In this document: one piece after another, positions 57,705 through 64,000 of the stretch
Numbering within the stretch: the first letter of the stretch is position 1
Layout of the letters: every line of letters begins with the position of its first letter
Assembly: GCF_003217475.1 (NCBI RefSeq)
Contig: NZ_QJSP01000001.1
Span: forward strand, 62,001-126,000
Direction: 5' to 3'
Length of the DNA stretch: 64,000 nucleotides
Source: Williamsia limnetica
GTDB lineage: Bacteria; Actinomycetota; Actinomycetes; Mycobacteriales; Mycobacteriaceae
Notes under the pieces: generated by a model
What the model was told of the DNA's origin: nothing
The model's input: the letters and a program-made list of their open reading frames with translations, nothing else
Database searches by the model: none
Position numbers and translations under genes: made by a program

Positions 57705-58028
57705 ATGTCCGATGCCGGTCTGATACCTGGTGAAATCCTTTGCGCTGCAGGGGAGATAGTGCTCAACGAAGGTGCCGAGATCACCGAGATCTCGGTGGTG
57801 AACACCGGTGACCGGCCAGTTCAGGTCGGCAGCCACGTGCACTTCGTCCAATCCAACGCGGCTCTCGATTTCGATCGAGAACGCGCGTACGGTCAACGCC
57901 TGAACATCCCGGCCGGCACCGCGGTCCGGTTCGAGCCCGGTATACCCGCCACGGTCGCGCTGGTCCCGATCGGTGGCACGCGTGAAGTGTATGGAATCTC
58001 CCTGACGCCCCCGGGAAAGTTGGACTGA
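57705..58028 (+). CDS. ureB: Urease beta subunit
   Basis: 107 residues. [72 protein letters not shown] (quoted in parts) is the UreB beta-barrel; the two-histidine motif VGSHVHF is clear. One base separates it from ureC. Confidence 0.95.
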   Translation: MSDAGLIPGEILCAAGEIVLNEGAEITEISVVNTGDRPVQVGSHVHFVQSNAALDFDRERAYGQRLNIPAGTAVRFEPGIPATVALVPIGGTREVYGISLTPPGKLD

Positions 58029-58029
58029 C

Positions 58030-59751
58030 ATGGCATCACTGAGTCGCGAGCGATACGCAGAGCTCTTCGGCCCCACCGTCGGCGATCGAATCCGGCTGGC
58101 GGACACCAATCTTCTGATCGAGGTCACCGACGATCTCTCCGGCGGTCCCGGCAAGGCCGGCGAGGAGGCCGTGTTCGGCGGAGGGAAGGTCATCCGCGAG
58201 TCGATGGGCCAGGGGCGGGCCACCCGGGCCGAAGGGTCGCCGGACACCGTCATCACGGGGATCGTGATCCTCGACCACTGGGGGATCATCAAGGCCGACC
58301 TCGGGATCCGTGACGGCCGTATCGTTGCGCTCGGCAAGGCAGGCAACCCCGACACCATGGACGGGGTCCACCCGGACCTGGTCATCGGGCCGTCCACCGA
58401 GATCATCGCCGGCAACGGCAAGATCGTCACCGCCGGTGGTATCGACTGCCACGTCCACTTCATCTGCCCCCAGATCATGGACGAGGCACTCGGCAACGGG
58501 ATCACCACCCTGATCGGTGGCGGAACCGGGCCTGCCGAGGGCAGCAAGGCGACGACGGTGACACCGGGTGCGTGGCACCTCGCGTCGATGCTGCAGGCCA
58601 CTGACCACTGGCCGCTGAACATCGCGTTGCTGGGCAAGGGAAACACGGTGAATCCCGCCTCCATGCACGAACAATTACTCGCCGGGGCTTCGGGCTTCAA
58701 ACTCCACGAGGATTGGGGGAGTACGCCGGCCGCCATCGATGCCTGCCTGCGGGTGGCCGACGAAACCGGCGTTCAGGTGGCGCTGCACTCGGACACCCTC
58801 AACGAGGCCGGATTCGTCGAACAAACCCTGGGAGCCATTGCCGGACGCGGCATCCACGCGTACCACACCGAGGGTGCAGGCGGCGGCCACGCACCGGACA
58901 TCATCACGGTGGCGGGGTATGCGAATGTGCTGCCGAGTTCGACGAACCCGACCCGCCCGCACACGGTGAACACACTGGACGAGCACCTGGACATGTTGAT
59001 GGTCTGTCATCACCTCAATCCCAGTGTGCCCGAGGATCTGGCGTTCGCGGAGAGCCGGATCAGGCCGTCGACGATTGCCGCGGAGGATCTTCTGCACGAT
59101 ATCGGAGCGATCTCGATGATCGGATCCGATGCGCAGGCGATGGGTCGGATCGGCGAAGTGGTGTTGCGGACGTGGCAGACGGCGCACGTGATGAAAGCCC
59201 GCCGCGGTGGGTTGGCCGGCGACGGCGCCGCCGACAATCAGCGAGCACAGCGCTACGTGGCGAAATACACCATCTGCCCGGCCATTGCACACGGACTCGA
59301 TGACGAGATCGGGTCGATCGAGGTCGGCAAACTGGCCGACCTCGTGCTGTGGGAGCCCGCGTTCTTCGGTATTCGTGCGCACGCTGTCATCAAAGGCGGT
59401 GCTATCGCGTGGGCGGCGATGGGCGACGCCAACGCCTCCATCCCGACTCCGCAGCCGTCGTTGCCACGCCCGATGTTCGGTGCCTCGCCCCGACTAGCCG
59501 CCGCGACCTCGTTGAGTTTCGTTGCGCAGCAGGCTCTGGACGACGGGTTGGCGGATCGGCTGGGACTCGACCGGCGCCTGTCTGCGGTGAAGAACGTGCG
59601 TCGCGTGGGCAAGTCGGACATGCCGAACAACGACGCTCAACCCGAGATCACCGTGGACCCGGACAGTTTCACGGTGACCATCGATGGCGAGGTGTGGGAT
59701 CAGCAGCCTGCAACCTCACTGCCGATGGCCCAGCGCTACTTCATGTTCTGA
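58030..59751 (+). CDS. ureC: Urease alpha subunit (catalytic)
   Basis: 573 residues with the full nickel site: HVHFICPQ, the carbamylated lysine K224 in [30 protein letters not shown] and the flap [13 protein letters not shown] with the catalytic histidine. It shares a stop/start base with ureF. It is the enzyme's active subunit, needing UreDFG for Ni2+ and CO2 insertion. No urea transporter is seen in the window. Confidence 0.97.
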   Translation: MASLSRERYAELFGPTVGDRIRLADTNLLIEVTDDLSGGPGKAGEEAVFGGGKVIRESMGQGRATRAEGSPDTVITGIVILDHWGIIKADLGIRDGRIVALGKAGNPDTMDGVHPDLVIGPSTEIIAGNGKIVTAGGIDCHVHFICPQIMDEALGNGITTLIGGGTGPAEGSKATTVTPGAWHLASMLQATDHWPLNIALLGKGNTVNPASMHEQLLAGASGFKLHEDWGSTPAAIDACLRVADETGVQVALHSDTLNEAGFVEQTLGAIAGRGIHAYHTEGAGGGHAPDIITVAGYANVLPSSTNPTRPHTVNTLDEHLDMLMVCHHLNPSVPEDLAFAESRIRPSTIAAEDLLHDIGAISMIGSDAQAMGRIGEVVLRTWQTAHVMKARRGGLAGDGAADNQRAQRYVAKYTICPAIAHGLDDEIGSIEVGKLADLVLWEPAFFGIRAHAVIKGGAIAWAAMGDANASIPTPQPSLPRPMFGASPRLAAATSLSFVAQQALDDGLADRLGLDRRLSAVKNVRRVGKSDMPNNDAQPEITVDPDSFTVTIDGEVWDQQPATSLPMAQRYFMF

Positions 59752-60446
59752 TGTCGGTCGCTTCCACACCGGCTGCAGGACAGGCGTTTTCTCGTGGGCC
59801 CGCAACCTCGGCAGGGAATCTGGCGATGCTGTTGACCCTCGCCGACTCCCGGCTCCCGGTAGGGGGGCACGTCCATTCCGGTGGGCTGGAGGAAGCGATC
59901 AGCGGTGGCGCCGTCCGAGACCTCCCCACGCTGCGTGAGTTCTTGGTCCGCAGGGTCCGGACCAGCGGACTCGTGGCGGCGTCGATCGCCGCCGCCGTGG
60001 TCGACGGACGACTCGATGTGAGCGCCGCAGAGGTCGAGGCCGACGCCCGTACGCCATCGGCCGCCGCCCGCCGAGCGTCGAGAGCCCAGGGTCGGGGCAT
60101 GCTGCGGCTCGGCAAAAAGATTTTCCCGCAGCACGATTGGAGCGTGCACCCGTCTCGACCCCACCTGCCGGTCGTGGCGGGCGCGGTGGCGCGAGCGGCA
60201 GGCCTCGACCCGCACCAGAGCGCGCTGGTGTTGATCTATACGACGATGACCGGCTCTGCAACAGCCGGTCAGCGGCTCTTGGCACTCGACCCCGGGGATG
60301 TGGCGCTGCTGGGGGTCGAACTGACGCCATTGTGCGAGAGCACCGCTGCGGCGGCGACCGCTGACCTCGCCGACATGTCCGACCCGCTGCTCGACGTACT
60401 CGCGCAGCGCCACGAGCTGCGTCCCATGCCGTTGTTCGCCTCGTGA
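59751..60446 (+). CDS. ureF: Urease accessory protein UreF
   Basis: 231 residues, all-helical UreF family: LLTLADSRLPVGGHVHSGGLEEAI at the start, RRASRAQGRGMLRLG in the middle, and TTMTGSATAGQRLLALDPG towards the end. ATG 59751 overlaps the ureC stop (TGATG). UreF acts as GTPase-activity controller in the UreDFG complex. Confidence 0.92.
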   Translation: MSVASTPAAGQAFSRGPATSAGNLAMLLTLADSRLPVGGHVHSGGLEEAISGGAVRDLPTLREFLVRRVRTSGLVAASIAAAVVDGRLDVSAAEVEADARTPSAAARRASRAQGRGMLRLGKKIFPQHDWSVHPSRPHLPVVAGAVARAAGLDPHQSALVLIYTTMTGSATAGQRLLALDPGDVALLGVELTPLCESTAAAATADLADMSDPLLDVLAQRHELRPMPLFAS

Positions 60447-60519
60447 GGAGGCCGGCCTACACACCTGAAGTATCGACAAGCCGCAACAAGCACGAAGAAA
60501 AAAGCAGAGGAGCAGGGCC

Positions 60520-61218
60520 ATGCCACCACACCTGATCGACGGACAACCGCACGTCCACGACCACTCGCGTCCCACAAGGGCCCGCACACCGGGTGAGGCG
60601 TTGCGGATCGGGATCGGTGGCCCGGTCGGGTCGGGCAAGACGGCGCTGGTCGCGGCCCTGTGCCGGCAGCTGCGTGAAGAGTTGTCCATCGCCGTGTTGA
60701 CGAACGACATCTACACCACCGAAGACGCAGACTTCCTGCGTCGCAACGCCGTATTGCCCGATGAGCGCATCACGGCGGTACAGACCGGTGGTTGCCCACA
60801 CACCGCGATCCGCGACGACATCACCGCAAATCTGGACGCGATCGACGATCTGGTGGAGGCGAACCCTCCGCTCGATCTCATCCTCGTCGAATCGGGCGGT
60901 GACAACCTCACCGCGACCTTCTCGACCGGCCTCATCGATGCGCAGATCTTCGTGGTCGATGTCGCGGGCGGTGACAAGGTGCCCCGCAAAGGCGGGCCCG
61001 GGGTCACGTTCTCCGACCTGCTCGTGGTCAACAAGACCGATCTGGCTCCGATGGTCGGAGCAGACCTGCAGGTCATGCGTGACGATGCTGCGAAGGTCCG
61101 CGAAGGGCGGCCGACAGTGCTGATCTCATTGACCGACGATCCTGCCGCAACGGACGTGTTGGGATGGGTCAGAGAGCAGCTGGCGTCGATCGCCGCCGAG
61201 ACCACGAGCAAGGCCTGA
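60520..61218 (+). CDS. ureG: Urease accessory GTPase UreG
   Basis: 232 residues. Walker A is [11 protein letters not shown], the switch-like motif [14 protein letters not shown] holds the Cys-Pro-His metal site, [14 protein letters not shown] follows, and guanine recognition is [12 protein letters not shown] short His-containing N-terminus precedes the P-loop. It drives nickel insertion with GTP. A 73-base gap separates it from ureF. Confidence 0.95.
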   Translation: MPPHLIDGQPHVHDHSRPTRARTPGEALRIGIGGPVGSGKTALVAALCRQLREELSIAVLTNDIYTTEDADFLRRNAVLPDERITAVQTGGCPHTAIRDDITANLDAIDDLVEANPPLDLILVESGGDNLTATFSTGLIDAQIFVVDVAGGDKVPRKGGPGVTFSDLLVVNKTDLAPMVGADLQVMRDDAAKVREGRPTVLISLTDDPAATDVLGWVREQLASIAAETTSKA

Positions 61219-61231
61219 GCTCCGACACCCG

Positions 61232-61909
61232 ATGCACACCGAACTCCACCTGGTGGCAGTCGAGGGGCGGTCACCGCGAATCCGGGCGTCGGGCGGCATC
61301 GCCGTCCGGCAGACCGGGGTGGACACCCTGCACATGATCTCGAGCGCTGCGACTCCTCTCGGCGGCGACCTCATCGAGATCCACGTCGAGGTCGGCCCCG
61401 GCGCCCACCTCAACCTGCACAGCGTCGCGGCAGCCGTGGCCCTGCCGGGGCCGCAGGATCCCCGCTCCGAGTTGCGCTGGCACATCACCGTCGCAGCCGG
61501 AGCCGGACTGGTGATCGATCCGCTACCGACAATCGTCGCGGCGCACGCTGTCCACCACTCCGAGACCGTGATCGACGTTGCCGAGTCGGGGACGATCCGG
61601 GTGTCGGAACGGGTGCAGATCGGCCGATTCAGCGAACACCTCGGGCGATGGAGCGGTCGGGTCCGTGCGGACGTCGGGGGCGTTCCCGCGGTGCGGCACC
61701 AGCTCAGTATCGGCAGGCCGGACCATGATCAACTGGGAGGGCCGTCAGTCCTGCTCAGCGAGTTCAGGTTTCCGGATGACCGGCCGGACGCGGTTCATCC
61801 GCGCGCCAACGCAGCCCGACTGGGCCTCGCGGTCGGTGGGTCTCTGACCACGGTGCTGTCCGGCACCCTGAACGACGCCGAGCAGTGGGCCGGCGACCTC
61901 GCAGTCTGA
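61232..61909 (+). CDS. ureD: Urease accessory protein UreD
   Basis: 225 residues, short actinobacterial UreD/UreH: VRQTGVDTLHMISSAATPLGGDLIEIHVEVGPGAHLNLHSVAAA (in parts), DPLPTIVAAHAVHHSETVIDV, and a C-terminal RLGLAVGGSLTTVLSGTL. It is the scaffold for UreFG. The start follows 13 bases after ureG. End of the urease operon. Confidence 0.88.
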   Translation: MHTELHLVAVEGRSPRIRASGGIAVRQTGVDTLHMISSAATPLGGDLIEIHVEVGPGAHLNLHSVAAAVALPGPQDPRSELRWHITVAAGAGLVIDPLPTIVAAHAVHHSETVIDVAESGTIRVSERVQIGRFSEHLGRWSGRVRADVGGVPAVRHQLSIGRPDHDQLGGPSVLLSEFRFPDDRPDAVHPRANAARLGLAVGGSLTTVLSGTLNDAEQWAGDLAV

Positions 61910-61953
61910 ACCATCTGCAGCCGTTCTGCCCCGGCCGTTCACATCCCGGCCGT

Positions 61954-61980
61954 TTCAGCTCTCAGTTGTTCAGCTCGCAG
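61954..61980. repeat. 12-base near repeat at the ndh stop
   Basis: TTCAGCTCTCAG (61954-61965) and TTCAGCTCGCAG (61969-61980) match at 11 of 12 bases with a 15-base period. The second includes the complement of the ndh stop codon. It resembles the duplications after rtcB and the 31557-33125 gene. Confidence 0.5.
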
Positions 61981-63478
61981 CCGGTTTGGACTTCGCCTCC
62001 GCGTCGGAATCCTCCGCCTCGGCCTTGCGCACCTTCGGCGTCGGATCGGAGAGCACGGGCTTGCCACTCGGTGTCTCGGCGACATCGTCGGGGAGCAGTT
62101 CACCGGCCTCTTTCCGGCGATCCAGATCGATCTGCGCGAGGTGATCCAGGGCGTTGCGGGCCAGAACCTGTTGCTCGGTGATCGTCAGCTGTGAGCGCCC
62201 CTTGGTCAGGAATGCGAACGACCAGTCGACGATGGTGTTGAGGCGGCTGCGGAACCCGACGATGTAGACCAGATGCAGTAGCAGCCATCCGAGCCATGCG
62301 AAAAACCCCTCGGTTTCGAGGTTCTTCTTGAAGCCGGGCACGGGCACCGACATGACCGCGCTGAATTTCGAGATCGTCGCCATCGAGCCCTTGTCCCAGT
62401 ACTTGAACGGCTCGCGATCCTCGGGGCGCGCGCCCTTGAGTTCGGCCTTGATGGCGTCCGCGGCGTACCGGCCACCCTGGATTGCGCCCTGGGCCATTCC
62501 CGGGACGTCCTCGACCGACATCATGTCGCCGACAACGAAGACGTTCGGGTTGCCCGGTATCGACAGATCGGGGAGTACTTTGACCCGGCCCGCGCGGTCC
62601 AGCTCGACTCCGCTCTGTTCGGCGAGCTGTTTGCCCAGCGGGCTCGCGGCGACACCGGCCGACCACACCTTGCACTGCGATTCGATCCGGCGAGTACTGC
62701 CGTCCTTTTCCTTGACCAGGAGTCCGTCGTAGTCGAGGTCGACGACCATCGCGTTGAGCTGGATCTCGACGCCCATGCTCTCGAGCCGCTTGGCGGCCTT
62801 GCCGCCGAGGTTCGGTCCCATCGGGGGCAACACCGCGGGTGCGGCGTCGAGCAGGATGACCTTCGCTTCCGTGGAGTCGATGTTGCGGAAGGTCCCCTTG
62901 AGGGTCTTGTCGCTCATCTCGGCGATCTGACCGGCCAGTTCGACGCCGGTGGGACCGGCGCCGACGACGACGAACGTCAAGAGCCGGGCGCGTTCCTCCG
63001 GATCATCGGAGAGCTCGGCCTGCTCGAACGCACCGAGGATACGGCCCCGCAGCTCGAGGGCGTCGTCGATGGTCTTCATGCCGGGGGCGAACTGGGCGAA
63101 GTGATCGTTGCCGAAATACGACTGATCGGCACCGGCCGCGATGATGAGGCTGTCGAACGGCGTCTCGGTGATCCGTTCGAGCAGCCGGGAGGTGACCACC
63201 TTCTTCTCGAGGTCGATGGACTCCACGTTGCCCATCAGCACCTGCGCGTTCGCCTGTTTACGCAGGATCACGCGGGTGGCCGGGGCGATCTCACCCTCGG
63301 AGATGATGCCCGTTGCGACCTGGTAGAGCATCGGCTGGAACAGGTGGTGGGTGGTTCGCGCGATCAAAGTGACGTCGACGTCGGCCTTTCTCAGGCGCTG
63401 GGTGGAGAACAGACCTCCGAAGCCGGAGCCGATCACCACCACCCGGTGCCGGGTCGAACCTGCGGTCTTGTCACTCAT
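61970..63478 (-). CDS. ndh: Type II NADH dehydrogenase (non-proton-pumping)
   Basis: 502 residues. The FAD Rossmann motif VVVIGSGFGGL and NAD motif FVVVGAGPTGVELAG are present, with MLYQVATGIISEGEIAPATR. The C-terminal part has an amphipathic membrane-binding segment (LGWLLLHLVYIVGFRSRL) and a long Lys/Ala/Asp tail ending EAKSKPAAS. NDH-2 passes electrons from NADH to menaquinone. Start 63478 has AGGAG upstream; 63484 is too close. It follows the urease operon as in M. tuberculosis (Rv1854c), in convergent orientation. Confidence 0.93.
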   Translation of the reverse strand: MSDKTAGSTRHRVVVIGSGFGGLFSTQRLRKADVDVTLIARTTHHLFQPMLYQVATGIISEGEIAPATRVILRKQANAQVLMGNVESIDLEKKVVTSRLLERITETPFDSLIIAAGADQSYFGNDHFAQFAPGMKTIDDALELRGRILGAFEQAELSDDPEERARLLTFVVVGAGPTGVELAGQIAEMSDKTLKGTFRNIDSTEAKVILLDAAPAVLPPMGPNLGGKAAKRLESMGVEIQLNAMVVDLDYDGLLVKEKDGSTRRIESQCKVWSAGVAASPLGKQLAEQSGVELDRAGRVKVLPDLSIPGNPNVFVVGDMMSVEDVPGMAQGAIQGGRYAADAIKAELKGARPEDREPFKYWDKGSMATISKFSAVMSVPVPGFKKNLETEGFFAWLGWLLLHLVYIVGFRSRLNTIVDWSFAFLTKGRSQLTITEQQVLARNALDHLAQIDLDRRKEAGELLPDDVAETPSGKPVLSDPTPKVRKAEAEDSDAEAKSKPAAS

Positions 63479-63618
63479 GACCATCTCCTGTCAGTTTGCG
63501 GATTTTGCGGCCGGGATCTCCAGGGCGTGTGGGATCCGCACCTTGCTAACGGTAGTCAATGAGCGGCGTTTGGTCGCGGCAAGGTGGTCTTTGCCGCGCC
63601 GAGTGTGGTCAGGAGAAA

Positions 63619-64000
63619 TCAGGCGATCATGTCGGTACTGGTATGCGCCGCCCAAGCCCACGGGAACTCGTTTGCGTCCCAATAACTTTTGAGTATTTCG
63701 TACTCGACTTCGCCGCGTTGCGCGCCCGCGATGCTGGTGTCTGCGCAGTCATGAAGGCGGGCGAGTCGCAGGCCTGATTTTTCCATCACCCGGCGCGATG
63801 CGGTGTTGACCGCCATGGTCCCGGCGAAGATGCGACTGATGTTCAACTCCGTGAAAGAGAGCTGGACCAGCGCACGGGCGCCCTCGGTGGCCAGTCCACG
63901 GCCCCACATGGCGCGTCGCAGCCGGTAGCTCAGCTCGAACTCGGACTCGCGGGAATGCCGAGGTGCGCGCAGACCGAACCAGCCGACGAAGCTGGCGGCC
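63619..64000 (-). CDS. GNAT-family acetyltransferase (RimJ/RimL-like), 5' partial
   Basis: The frame continues beyond the right edge of the window on the minus strand. Visible text includes ASFVGWFGLRAPRHS, ELSYRLRRAMWGRGLATEGARALVQLSF and RIFAGTMAVNTASRRVMEKSGLRLA, the acetyl-CoA-binding and C-terminal signatures of RimJ/RimL-type enzymes. It ends with a short tail. The substrate (ribosomal protein or other amine) is unknown. Positions 63485-63618 before it show no clear features. Confidence 0.8.
   Translation of the reverse strand, partial: AASFVGWFGLRAPRHSRESEFELSYRLRRAMWGRGLATEGARALVQLSFTELNISRIFAGTMAVNTASRRVMEKSGLRLARLHDCADTSIAGAQRGEVEYEILKSYWDANEFPWAWAAHTSTDMIA

Overview
This is a chromosomal window from a high-GC Gram-positive bacterium of the order Mycobacteriales, most likely a Gordonia-, Williamsia- or Dietzia-like genus; I cannot settle the genus from sequence alone. 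The right half follows the Mycobacterium tuberculosis Rv1821-Rv1854c gene order as I remember it: secA2, pgsA, gcvH, garA, ftsR, a DUF151 nuclease, a second MerR regulator, gcvP, an Rv1836c-like protein, glcB, two CBS/DUF21 membrane proteins, guaB1, gnd, an M56 peptidase, BlaI, a thioesterase, the urease operon and ndh. No tRNA, rRNA, CRISPR array, insertion sequence or prophage gene was seen.

Positions 1-12000 are an accessory mosaic: two PH-domain membrane proteins, a HAD phosphatase, a sterol-desaturase-family enzyme, a truncated haemoglobin that has lost its 3' end beside poxB, ligB, an azoreductase, an MFS exporter, a dienelactone hydrolase, and an alpha/beta-hydrolase without its catalytic residues that is divergent from a TetR regulator. 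Positions 12079-16210 hold an iron-siderophore ABC operon (two FecCD permeases, ATPase, lipoprotein) behind an IdeR/DtxR-type box. Positions 16271-19023 carry an NTF2-like protein and LysR and GntR regulators with near-identical upstream motifs, then a DUF1648 membrane protein. Next come type III glutamine synthetase behind a GlnR-type site (19096-21372), an acyl-CoA ligase behind a KstR-type site, a biotin ECF transporter (bioN, bioM, bioY), rtcB, ppk2, a luciferase-like monooxygenase and two unrecognised membrane proteins.

Positions 33303-44994 contain secretion, phospholipid and glycine-cleavage genes, with regulators of the TCA cycle (GarA) and cell division (FtsR) between them. A tandem glycine riboswitch precedes gcvP. 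Positions 45093-55271 are a minus-strand run from blaI back to glcB. The most interesting non-coding locus is 55342-55466, between blaI and the thioesterase. It has a consensus promoter with an iron-repressor box inside it, then about 90 nt ending in a perfect terminator hairpin. This is the position of the iron-regulated small RNA MrsI in M. tuberculosis.

Together the window links iron control (two IdeR-type boxes), nitrogen control (glutamine synthetase III, urease, glycine cleavage) and central carbon control (GarA, malate synthase, GuaB1, Gnd). Three minus-strand genes (rtcB, the 31557-33125 gene and ndh) have a copy of their stop-codon region duplicated directly downstream.
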